A stretch of DNA of 8,958 nucleotides from Thermoplasmata archaeon (lineage in GTDB: Archaea; Thermoplasmatota; Thermoplasmata; Thermoplasmatales; Thermoplasmataceae). Positions 1 through 5,361 of the stretch are shown piece after piece (the first letter of the stretch is position 1; each line of letters begins with the position of its first letter). The position numbers and the translations under genes were made by a program. Location: contig JAKAAK010000128.1 of the NCBI GenBank assembly GCA_021797025.1, positions 1-8,958 on the forward strand. Reading direction: 5' to 3'. The notes under the pieces were generated by a model. The model was not told where the DNA came from and did not search any database. It was given only the letters and a program-made list of their open reading frames with translations.

Positions 1-695
1 TCCTTTTTTATCAGTGAAAATGAAAGCAGGTTGATAACTGCATCTACAGCCGGTTTTCCATCCTTGTAGAAATACTCCTGGATACATTCCTCAGCACTTT
101 TAATATTTCTGGATTTATCTCCGAATCCATTGGTGAACACGGGTATTGCCGATATTTTCCTGTTGTTCAGTTCATCAATTATAGACCTCACAATGCCGGT
201 ATCATTATCAACCCATGCAGTTCTATAGAAGAGTATGCCGGCCTTCCTGGAATAATTCTGATTGCCGTAGTTATATATACCGGAGAAAGGCATCTCTACT
301 GGATCTTCATATTTGCAGCCATCGATCAGGTTTTCAATGAATAGTACCATATTTTTGATGTTTTCATACCCACCGTAGAAATAATAATTAGATACTTTTT
401 CCTCAACATATTTGCTTACAGTGGAATAGCTGCTGAGTATCGGGTCTATGGCAATAACATTCTTTTTATTTTTAATTACGGACTCAATGTCCTCAAGAAT
501 ATTGTTATATATATTTTCCCCGGAGAAATGATGTATGAATACTGCATCGGCATCCTTAATAAAATCAATGAATTCAGAATCAACCGGATCAAGTCTGGGA
601 TATTTTATCTCTATCTCATTTCCAGTTTCCTCACCTGCCTTGAGGAAAGATTGTATAACAGAACCGTTCCAGCCAATAAGTACGGCAAACTTCAT
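1..695 (-). CDS. cobN: Cobaltochelatase CobN-type subunit, N-terminal part (cut by window edge)
   Basis: The minus strand is open from an ATG at 695-693 to the window edge: 231 codons with no stop, so only the N-terminal part of a much longer protein (CobN is usually over 1,000 residues) is visible. It begins MKFAVLIGWNG. Recognisable CobN/BchH-family blocks follow in order: YYFYGGYENIKNMVLFIENL (family: GG.EN..N...), a proline-rich PVEMPFSGIY, then GILFYRTAWVDNDTGIV with IPVFTNGFG (family: VGILFYR..W..GNT..V and LPVF), and finally PAVDAVINLLSFSL (family: VDA.vN...F). CobN is the large subunit that inserts cobalt into the corrin ring with ATP in cobalamin synthesis; relatives serve Mg-chelatase. 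No signal peptide is seen. The start is supported by a TATA-like element 21-27 nt upstream and no Shine-Dalgarno motif. The gene is divergent from the alkyltransferase gene. Family assignment is firm; cobalt versus another metal is inferred. Confidence 0.82.
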   Translation of the reverse strand, partial: MKFAVLIGWNGSVIQSFLKAGEETGNEIEIKYPRLDPVDSEFIDFIKDADAVFIHHFSGENIYNNILEDIESVIKNKKNVIAIDPILSSYSTVSKYVEEKVSNYYFYGGYENIKNMVLFIENLIDGCKYEDPVEMPFSGIYNYGNQNYSRKAGILFYRTAWVDNDTGIVRSIIDELNNRKISAIPVFTNGFGDKSRNIKSAEECIQEYFYKDGKPAVDAVINLLSFSLIKK

Positions 696-714
696 AAAAG
701 TAAAGTAGATTTTA

Positions 715-723
715 CTATATAAT
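715..723 (-). promoter_or_regulatory. TATA-like promoter element of cobN (leaderless)
   Basis: Read on the minus strand, TTATATAG lies with its centre about 24 nt before the ATG at 695. That spacing fits archaeal TATA boxes with transcription starting at or next to the A of the ATG. No Shine-Dalgarno motif lies between the box and the start, so a leaderless mRNA is likely. This box and the one for the divergent alkyltransferase gene share a 114-nt intergenic region. Confidence 0.5.
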
Positions 724-777
724 TATTCTGAGTAATTTACAAATAATTAATTCAATATACTTCAAAGCATGCAGAAG

Positions 778-788
778 ATTTTATATAC
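778..788 (+). promoter_or_regulatory. TATA-like promoter element of the alkyltransferase gene (leaderless)
   Basis: TTTTATATAC has its centre about 27 nt upstream of the ATG at 810. No Shine-Dalgarno-like stretch lies between them. This spacing favours the ATG at 810 over the in-frame TTG at 795, which would sit only about 12 nt from the box and be left out of the transcript. Confidence 0.55.
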
Positions 789-809
789 AACTGTTTGTCA
801 CATAATTAT

Positions 810-1328
810 ATGAATTCTATCAATATCCAATATTATAAAACAAAAATAGGAGAACTGATACTGGGTTCTTTTAATGAAAATCTATGCTTGCTTGATTTCA
901 GATATAGAAAAATGAGATGGACTGTTGACAATAGGATAAAAATTGGTCTTAAAGCCGACTTTTTAGAACAAAATGATGAAACTTTAACAGAAGCAAAAAA
1001 ACAAATTGATGAATATTTATCTGGAAATAGGAAGGTATTTGATATTCCATTACTGACAATTGGCACAAATTTTCAGAAGAGCGTCTGGAATGCATTGATG
1101 ACAATTCCATATGGTTCTACCTCTACTTATTCGCAACTAGCAGAAGATATAGATAATCCAAAAGCTGTTCGTGCTGTGGTAAGTGCAAATGGCGCAAATG
1201 CTATTGCCCTTGCAATACCCTGCCATCGAATAATCGAAAGTAATGGCAATTTAGGTGGTTACGGCGGTGGATTAGCGGTAAAGAAGCGCTTACTGGAATT
1301 GGAAAATTATAAGGAGACTGGAATCTAA
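810..1328 (+). CDS. ogt: Methylated-DNA--protein-cysteine S-methyltransferase (MGMT/Ogt)
   Basis: A 172-residue protein of the Ogt/Ada-C family, which removes alkyl groups from O6 of guanine (and O4 of thymine) by irreversible transfer to its own cysteine. The signature IPCHRII holds the acceptor Cys138. Upstream, FQKSVWNALMTIPYGSTSTY starts the DNA-binding helix-turn-helix domain, KAVRAVVSANGAN contains the usual arginine finger (Arg121) and Asn hinge, and after the active site GGYGGGLAVKKRLLELE matches the conserved GYxGG...K..LL.LE tail. Length is normal for the family. The N-terminal ribonuclease-like domain is diverged, as is common. The ATG at 810 is chosen because a TATA box lies 27 nt before it; a TTG at 795 would add five residues. 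Codon use differs slightly from the right-hand operon: three of eight Arg codons are CGN rather than AGA/AGG. It stands alone, divergent from cobN. Confidence 0.92.
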   Translation: MNSINIQYYKTKIGELILGSFNENLCLLDFRYRKMRWTVDNRIKIGLKADFLEQNDETLTEAKKQIDEYLSGNRKVFDIPLLTIGTNFQKSVWNALMTIPYGSTSTYSQLAEDIDNPKAVRAVVSANGANAIALAIPCHRIIESNGNLGGYGGGLAVKKRLLELENYKETGI

Positions 1329-1438
1329 TAGCTGAACATCATCTGATGCAACTAAATATTTCATTAGATGAAGAATAATTTAAAGGCATTTCCAGTAACA
1401 AGCGCTTACATTGAGGATAATTTTCTTTATCAAATCTC

Positions 1439-1585
1439 TTATTGGAGAAAATTCTCAAGATCAACATTAGTGATATCCCCTCCATGCTAACACATGGAAC
1501 TTCTCGCTTCTTCAGTTAAAAAATATGCATGCTGAGATTCTAACTTTAATATCGGGTCGTCCCCTGAAACAGTATATACAATTAT
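1439..1585 (-). pseudogene. Possible decayed 3' end of an IS605-family tnpB gene
   Basis: On the minus strand a frame runs open from 1585 to 1490, meets TAG at 1489-1487, and continues to TAA at 1441-1439. Around the TAG it reads LTEEARSSMC, stop, HGGDITNVDLENFLQ, stop. The EAxSS...GGDIT pattern resembles, from memory, the C-terminal ends of archaeal IS605 OrfB/TnpB proteins, and such ends commonly overlap a terminal hairpin. Here TCCATG/CATGGA sits exactly at the TAG. No upstream TnpB body with its RuvC or zinc-finger motifs is present, so this would be a short relic. The likeness rests on few residues and could be chance. Confidence 0.33.
1481..1498 (-). repeat. Short hairpin, TCCATG-6 nt-CATGGA
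   Basis: A perfect 6-bp inverted repeat with a 6-nt loop (CTAACA on the plus strand). Its position within the putative tnpB tail fits the subterminal hairpins recognised by single-strand transposases at IS200/IS605 ends. On its own a stem this short is not strong evidence. Confidence 0.35.
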
Positions 1586-1712
1586 TTAAGCCATAGTCAT
1601 TTAATTCAATATCATTATAATTATCAAATCTAATAAAAATAGAGATTTTTTAAATTTATGCATAAACTAGCAGATTATTCGTAAGAACATAATTTTAATA
1701 GAATTATAGAAC

Positions 1713-1721
1713 CTTTATATG
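1713..1721 (+). promoter_or_regulatory. TATA-like promoter element of the NifX-like gene (leaderless)
   Basis: CTTTATATG has its centre about 25 nt upstream of the ATG at 1742, again with no Shine-Dalgarno motif in between. This supports both the start codon and a leaderless, monocistronic transcript. Confidence 0.5.
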
Positions 1722-1741
1722 AATAGTCCACATTATCGACC

Positions 1742-2137
1742 ATGGAAATATTGGCAGTGCCCGTTACAGGAGATAATGTAGATATGCCCGGAAAGGCCAG
1801 TGAAGTTCATATGTATAAAATATCAAACGACAGAACAAAGTATGATTTGATAAAAACTTATAAAAATCCGTCAATAGAAATAAAGGAGGATGGTGGTCTC
1901 CCGCTTTTACAATTGCTGATAAAAAAGAACGTGAATTCTATAATATTACCGGGAATAGGTGGACCAGGAATACATTTTCTGAATAACAGAATAAAGGTAT
2001 ATATATCAAATGGAGATGAAATAGCATCTATTCAATCTTATTTATCAAATAAATTAAAATTCACAGATGAACCCACAGTGTTCAATTGCCCTGAACCATT
2101 ATTCAAAAAGGCAGAAGAATACAGAAACAGATTATAA
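1742..2137 (+). CDS. NifX/NafY-like protein, dinitrogenase iron-molybdenum cofactor family
   Basis: A 131-residue soluble protein of the NifX/NafY/NifB-C-terminal fold (Nitro_FeMo-Co family). The start MEILAVPVTGDNVD matches the family opening (kIAVPv..g..vd), GGLPLLQLLIKKNVNSIILP matches the helix and strand before the loop, and GIGGPGIHFLNN (about residues 71-82) matches the conserved G.GpGa...L. It ends with ISNGDEIASIQSYLSNKL, the usual last helix. Two departures stand out: the family's HFGRA motif is replaced by MPGKAS (15-20), losing the His, and there is a C-terminal tail of about 25 residues with NCPEPL (115-120). Family members bind or carry iron-sulfur or iron-molybdenum clusters, but many archaeal members have no known job. 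No nif genes are nearby, so nitrogen fixation is not implied. It has its own promoter and a terminator-like T-tract, so it is probably not part of the operon that follows. Confidence 0.72.
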   Translation: MEILAVPVTGDNVDMPGKASEVHMYKISNDRTKYDLIKTYKNPSIEIKEDGGLPLLQLLIKKNVNSIILPGIGGPGIHFLNNRIKVYISNGDEIASIQSYLSNKLKFTDEPTVFNCPEPLFKKAEEYRNRL

Positions 2138-2151
2138 TTTTTATTGTTTTT
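2138..2151 (+). terminator. T-rich terminator after the NifX-like gene
   Basis: Directly after the stop codon come two runs of five T separated by ATTG. Archaeal transcription commonly ends at such T-tracts in the non-template strand without a stem-loop. Confidence 0.5.
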
Positions 2152-2246
2152 GCAGCTTCTCTTTATATCGCCGTTAACACCACATTTATGTATTTAACTT
2201 AACGCTTAATATTCTAACTACGTTCCCGGCTACTGAGTGTTATTGC

Positions 2247-2255
2247 TATATAAAA
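2247..2255 (+). promoter_or_regulatory. Orphan TATA box without a following start codon
   Basis: TATATAAAA is one of the best TATA matches in the window, yet no ATG follows at the leaderless distance (around 2276). It could drive a long operon leader of about 180 nt or a small RNA, or be a chance match in AT-rich DNA. Confidence 0.3.
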
Positions 2256-2337
2256 TTGTCAAAACAGGATTTTTTACTATTTCGGGATATAATAAGTGCG
2301 GATATTGTACGATTCGACAGTGTTTTATTCATAAAAT

Positions 2338-2364
2338 TTGACACATTGCGTCTTCAATTGTCAA
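2338..2364 (+). repeat. Inverted repeat TTGACA-15 nt-TGTCAA upstream of the operon promoter
   Basis: TTGACA (2338-2343) and TGTCAA (2359-2364) form a perfect 6-bp inverted pair with starts 21 nt apart, about two DNA turns, ending about 15 nt before the TATA box. A further TGTCAA lies at 2257-2262 inside the shared nonamer AATTGTCAA. This placement suits an activator or repressor dimer, but no protein is known to bind it. Confidence 0.35.
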
Positions 2365-2377
2365 CTTTAGAAACTAA

Positions 2378-2388
2378 AATTTAAATAT
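2378..2388 (+). promoter_or_regulatory. Probable promoter (TATA-like) of the hyf-like operon
   Basis: A purine-rich run is followed by TTTAAATAT, resembling a BRE plus TATA box. The predicted start site, about 25-27 nt downstream, falls near 2410, giving a leader of about 50 nt before the first operon gene. The gene therefore uses a Shine-Dalgarno motif rather than leaderless initiation, unlike the single genes to the left. Confidence 0.5.
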
Positions 2389-2412
2389 TCCTGAATCATT
2401 CAGTATAGGAAT
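2387..2412 (+). promoter_or_regulatory. Candidate operator: palindrome between TATA box and start site
   Basis: CTGAAT-C-ATTCAG (2391-2403) is a perfect 13-bp palindrome. It is flanked by an outer inverted pair, ATTCCT (2387-2392) and AGGAAT (2407-2412). It lies between the TATA-like box and the predicted transcription start, where a bound repressor would block polymerase recruitment. The regulator is unknown. Confidence 0.42.
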
Positions 2413-2454
2413 GACGTCTCCATAATGCAGTGCGCTGATGACGCCTACTGGTGA
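2411..2454 (+). other. Leader with two coupled micro-ORFs (MTSP and MQCADDAYW)
   Basis: An ATG at 2411, about 27 nt after the TATA centre, opens a four-codon frame (MTSP) ending in TAA. That TAA overlaps the next ATG as TAATG at 2423-2427. The second frame encodes MQCADDAYW and ends in TGA at 2452-2454, inside the Shine-Dalgarno motif of the first operon gene and 5 nt before its ATG. The leader also has a near-repeat, ATGACGTCT (2411-2419) and ATGACGCCT (2438-2446). These could be a translated leader controlling the operon, or chance. Confidence 0.28.
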
Positions 2455-2455
2455 T
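2450..2455 (+). promoter_or_regulatory. Shine-Dalgarno motif that sets the HyfC start
   Basis: GGTGAT, complementary to the archaeal 16S rRNA 3' end, sits 4 nt before the ATG at 2460. An in-frame GTG at 2451 lies inside this motif and would have no site of its own, so ATG 2460 is preferred. Confidence 0.6.
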
Positions 2456-2459
2456 TAAA

Positions 2460-3401
2460 ATGTTAGAGTTAATCCTGGAGACGGTTACACAGTACTTATT
2501 CGTTGTTCTATTTTCACCACTTCTTATAGGGATTTTTGAAAAGTTCAAGGCAAATGTTGAATCCAGGAAAGGGCCAAGCGTATTCCAGCCATATTATGAT
2601 ATATTCAAGTTACTGAAAAAGGAAACTGTAATTACAGAAAATTCATCCAGATTATTTTTATATGCACCCTATATGGCATTCGGCATATATTCGCTCATCG
2701 CCCTTATTATACCCGTATTCATGACCGAACCCATAATTTTTACCGCGTCAGGTGATTTCTTTGCCGGTGCAATATTATTTTCCCTGGCTGCATTTATAAA
2801 AATAATAGGAACTATGGATTCGGGCAGCAATTTCTCTTCCATGGGTGCCTCAAGGCTCATGTCCTTCAACTTCTTCAGCGAGGGCACACTTATAACTGTA
2901 TTCTTCGCAGTAGCACTGATAAGCGGCACAAACAATCCATATACTACAAATCATTACCTCATCAGCCATCCACTTTCCAATCTGAGCCTTGTGCATATAT
3001 TCGCGGTGTTTGCATTTTTCATGATTTTCATGTATGAATTCGGGAAGATGCCAACACAGAGTGAGGGAAACCAGGAAATGGGCATGATTGATTCTGGCAT
3101 AGATTATGAATACAGTGGAAAGGCACTTGCAGTAAACAAATGGTCATCCTATATGAAAGTGTATCTTCTGGGATCCGTACTGATCAATGTATTTCTTATT
3201 CCGTGGGGAATGTTCAATACGTTTCCATTATTTTTCCTCAATGCTATTGTGATGTTTGCTAAATGGATCTTGCTCATAATAATAGTACTGATAGTAGATA
3301 CTTCCCTGGCAAAGTTGCGCCTGTTCAAGGTCATAGACTATCTTGCAGTGGCATTCACATTTTCAATACTATTTTTGATACTTACCGAGGTGATCGCATG
3401 A
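2460..3401 (+). CDS. hyfC: HyfC/HycD/NuoH-like membrane subunit
   Basis: A 313-residue multi-span membrane protein of the NADH dehydrogenase subunit 1 family (NuoH, HyfC, HycD). It anchors the hydrophilic arm to the membrane and forms the start of the ion path and, in complex I, part of the quinone tunnel. Diagnostic blocks are ESRKGPS (34-40) and QPYYDIFKLLKKE (43-55), typical of HyfC/HycD. SMGASRLMSFNFFSEG (127-142) contains the conserved acidic residue. YEFGKMP (192-198) and DSGIDYEYSGKALAV (211-225) match the E.SG..LA motif. About eight hydrophobic segments are spread along the chain. Length is normal for the family. It is the first gene of the operon and overlaps the HyfE start by 4 nt. 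The ATG at 2460 is chosen for its GGTGAT motif. The assignment to the group 4 hydrogenase-like branch rather than complex I rests on the neighbouring HyfE and HyfB genes. Confidence 0.9.
   Translation: MLELILETVTQYLFVVLFSPLLIGIFEKFKANVESRKGPSVFQPYYDIFKLLKKETVITENSSRLFLYAPYMAFGIYSLIALIIPVFMTEPIIFTASGDFFAGAILFSLAAFIKIIGTMDSGSNFSSMGASRLMSFNFFSEGTLITVFFAVALISGTNNPYTTNHYLISHPLSNLSLVHIFAVFAFFMIFMYEFGKMPTQSEGNQEMGMIDSGIDYEYSGKALAVNKWSSYMKVYLLGSVLINVFLIPWGMFNTFPLFFLNAIVMFAKWILLIIIVLIVDTSLAKLRLFKVIDYLAVAFTFSILFLILTEVIA
3387..3394 (+). promoter_or_regulatory. Strong Shine-Dalgarno motif that sets the HyfE start
   Basis: GAGGTGAT is an eight-base match to the anti-Shine-Dalgarno sequence, only 3 nt before the ATG at 3398. 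It fixes this start. Longer in-frame starts upstream lie inside hyfC and would add about 45 residues with no HyfE resemblance. Confidence 0.65.
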
Positions 3402-4039
3402 ATATAGTTTTTACAATAATATATCTCCTGGCCGCACTCATAGTGGTTACTGGATTTTACATTCAGAGCAACAAATATTTGAGATCAATGGTCATGACCC
3501 AGGCATTTCAGTCACTCCTCATTGCCATTATAGCAATATTCCTGGGTTTTGAACTCAAGCAGTATACATTTTTCATACTAGCTGTGCTTGTTATTCTTCT
3601 GAGGAGCGTTCTGGTTACATATTTCCTTGCAGCGAAGATACCGAAAAATAAAAATTATTTATACGAATCAAGGCTACCAACCACTTATTATCTTCTGGTT
3701 GACCTTGCGTTCATTGTAATTTCCATATTCATTGTCTATTCAATATCCTTTATTCATATAGTTTCACGCATATTCCCTGCGAGTAATATTATACTATTCC
3801 CCCTGTTACTTTTCTTCCAGGGGCTTTTTATTATTGCATCCAGGAGGAGAACTATTGCACAGATACTGGGTTATATCGAGGAAGAAAATTCGCTGATACT
3901 CATGGGTACCTTTATTCTTCCTGTCCCCATAATAATAGAAAGCAGCGTATTTCTGGATGTGCTGATACTGGTTGTGATTTTTTCAATAATCAGTATCGAG
4001 AAAACCGAGCATAAACCCGTGGAGGAGTTGAGAGGATGA
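3398..4039 (+). CDS. hyfE: HyfE-like membrane subunit
   Basis: A 213-residue integral membrane protein, close in length to E. coli HyfE (216). HyfE is a hydrogenase-4 subunit whose C-terminal half is related to the complex I antiporter-associated subunit NuoK. The key block is RRRTIAQILGYIEEEN (149-164), matching the family pattern in which a Q..GyL..EN segment is followed by a hydrophobic helix. Next come PVPIIIESSVFLDVL (175-189), with Glu181 and Asp187 in the usual P...E...F.D arrangement. About six or seven transmembrane segments are visible. It is encoded between HyfC and the first antiporter-like subunit, as expected for a HyfE that bridges them. Start and stop overlap the neighbours by ATGA on both sides, implying translational coupling. 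HyfE is specific to hydrogenase-4-type and related complexes, so it argues against true complex I. Confidence 0.85.
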   Translation: MNIVFTIIYLLAALIVVTGFYIQSNKYLRSMVMTQAFQSLLIAIIAIFLGFELKQYTFFILAVLVILLRSVLVTYFLAAKIPKNKNYLYESRLPTTYYLLVDLAFIVISIFIVYSISFIHIVSRIFPASNIILFPLLLFFQGLFIIASRRRTIAQILGYIEEENSLILMGTFILPVPIIIESSVFLDVLILVVIFSIISIEKTEHKPVEELRG

Positions 4040-5361
4040 TTTATGAAATACTCATACTGATTATACCATTGATTGCCATGGCATTCTATAAAAATATAAA
4101 GATAACCAGCATAATAGGGGCAATTATTGAATTATTCCTGCTTATCCCGCTTTATTTTGATTTATCCAATTCCGGATTCTTTTTCATTGATCATATTACC
4201 TACATATTCATTCTCATGGTAAGCTCTATTTATCTTATGTCCCTGCTATATTCCAGAAAATATATTCACAATATAGGGAATAAGGGAATTTCTGAAAATG
4301 TTTATTACATGCTCATGGGATTTTTCTATGTTGCCATGGAATTTGCCCTCATGGTAAATAATTATGGTTTCATGTGGGTTGGAATAGAAACAACTACAAT
4401 ATCATCTGCCCTGCTCCTAATAACAGAGAAATCAGATATATCACTGGAAGCAACATGGAGGTATATAATTATAGTTTCCGCTGGTGTTACATTTGCCTTC
4501 ATATCTGTTATACTGATATACTATGCATTCGGGACACTGACCGTTACCGTAATTCTATCTGAAGGAATCAGGGATAGCCTTGCAGTCAGGCTTGCAGTGG
4601 GAATTGCCCTGGTTGGGTTCGGCACGAAAGTCGGTGTTTTTCCTGTGCACACATGGCTTCCCGATGCCCATAGCGAGGCACCTGCACCTGTCAGCGCAAT
4701 GTTCTCCGGGGTATTACTGCCTGTGGCACTGTATGTACTTTACAGAATTTATGAAATATATCCTATGAGAGAAATATTTATCTGGGCTGGAACTATTTCA
4801 GTGCTTTTTGCAGCCATATTCCTGGGATACCAGAGAAACTACAAGAGAATGTTTGCATATTCAACAATGGAAAATATGAACATCGCACTCATAGGTTTGA
4901 GCACCTTTACCTTCGCAGGCCTGGTGGGTTCCCTCCTGCTTCTCCTCTCACACAGTTTCGGAAAAGCCGGTGCCTTTTACTCCTCAGGAAATGTTTATGA
5001 GATGTCCGGCACGAAATCAATTGACGGTGTTGGTGGATTAATAAGAAATAAAGCAAGTGCGGCTTCAATGCTACTATCGTCCTTTGCCGTAACCGGAACA
5101 CCCCCATTCGGAACATTCTTCGGTGAATTTCTGATACTTTATTCAGTGCTGTCCATACATTTCTATGCACAGTTCGGGATAATAGTACTTTCACTGTTCC
5201 TCGCATTTGTATCCATAAACTTCAATGTATCGAAAATGCTGTTCAGGGGCAAATCAGAATACAGCCAGTCAGGAATTAATACTATTATACCCCTTATAGC
5301 AGCAATTATATCTATATTCATAGGAATTGTATTCCTGGTGGTGTATCATGAAATATTATAA
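4036..5361 (+). CDS. hyfF: HyfF/NuoN-like antiporter-type membrane subunit
   Basis: A 441-residue proton-translocating membrane subunit of the NuoL/M/N-Mrp antiporter family (Proton_antipo_M), with about 13-14 hydrophobic segments. The family residues for ion transfer are present: Glu118 in WVGIETTT (TM5), Lys198 in GFGTKVGVFPVHTWLPDAHS (TM7), Lys270-Arg271 in NYKRMFAYSTMENM (TM8 region), and His306 and Lys310 in LSHSFGKAGAF (TM10). The signature HTWLPDAHSEAPAPVSAMFS is nearly perfect. It is shorter than E. coli HyfF (about 526) and is close to the HyfF-like subunits found in related complexes; HyfD is also possible by homology. It starts at the ATG overlapping the hyfE stop, with GGAGGAG at 4021-4027 as a Shine-Dalgarno motif. 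Its 3' end overlaps the large-subunit gene by 14 nt. It probably sits next to HyfE in the membrane arm. Confidence 0.88.
   Translation: MIYEILILIIPLIAMAFYKNIKITSIIGAIIELFLLIPLYFDLSNSGFFFIDHITYIFILMVSSIYLMSLLYSRKYIHNIGNKGISENVYYMLMGFFYVAMEFALMVNNYGFMWVGIETTTISSALLLITEKSDISLEATWRYIIIVSAGVTFAFISVILIYYAFGTLTVTVILSEGIRDSLAVRLAVGIALVGFGTKVGVFPVHTWLPDAHSEAPAPVSAMFSGVLLPVALYVLYRIYEIYPMREIFIWAGTISVLFAAIFLGYQRNYKRMFAYSTMENMNIALIGLSTFTFAGLVGSLLLLLSHSFGKAGAFYSSGNVYEMSGTKSIDGVGGLIRNKASAASMLLSSFAVTGTPPFGTFFGEFLILYSVLSIHFYAQFGIIVLSLFLAFVSINFNVSKMLFRGKSEYSQSGINTIIPLIAAIISIFIGIVFLVVYHEIL

Larger units (their letters stand above)
1329..1741. other. 413-nt intergenic region with a possible transposon remnant and a promoter
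   Basis: No intact gene is visible here. The first roughly 100 nt after the alkyltransferase stop hold only a weak imperfect inverted repeat (CATCT...AGATG) and no clear T-tract. The stretch 1439-1585, read on the minus strand, resembles the end of a TnpB reading frame and contains a 6-bp hairpin. The region 1600-1710 is very AT-rich with no reading frame that I can support. The last 30 nt carry the promoter of the NifX-like gene. Confidence 0.5.
2138..2459. other. 322-nt regulatory region upstream of the hyf-like operon
   Basis: This gap contains, in order: the T-tract of the preceding gene, an orphan TATA box (2247-2255), three TGTCAA-type hexamers (2257-2262, inverted at 2338-2343, and 2359-2364), the probable operon promoter (2378-2388), a palindrome (2391-2403), a leader with two micro-ORFs (2411-2454), and the Shine-Dalgarno motif of the first operon gene. 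A frame on the plus strand is open from about 2175 to 2386 but lacks a credible start and is treated as non-coding. Confidence 0.55.

Noticed and set aside
528..722. Plus-strand 64-codon frame opposite cobN
   Set aside because: It lies antisense to recognisable CobN blocks and has no family resemblance, so it is a shadow of the real gene.
795..809. TTG start for the alkyltransferase gene
   Set aside because: It lies only about 12 nt after the TATA centre, so it would probably precede the transcript start; the ATG at 810 has the right spacing.
2245..2332. Minus-strand 28-codon frame beginning MNKTLSNRTIS
   Set aside because: Too short, with no promoter or binding site, and no family recognised. 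A transposase tail was considered but could not be supported.
2175..2386. Plus-strand frame open for about 70 codons in the intergenic region, including a TTG-initiated option at 2256
   Set aside because: It has no ATG or Shine-Dalgarno motif, contains the orphan TATA box and the operon TATA box, and its translation resembles no family I know.
3263..3397. N-terminal extension of the HyfE-like gene inside hyfC
   Set aside because: The extension is hydrophilic shadow sequence of hyfC, and a very strong Shine-Dalgarno motif marks ATG 3398.
5327..5347. Upstream start for the large-subunit gene
   Set aside because: It would add MYSWWCI from within the previous gene, whereas ATG 5348 has GGTGGTG at a good distance.
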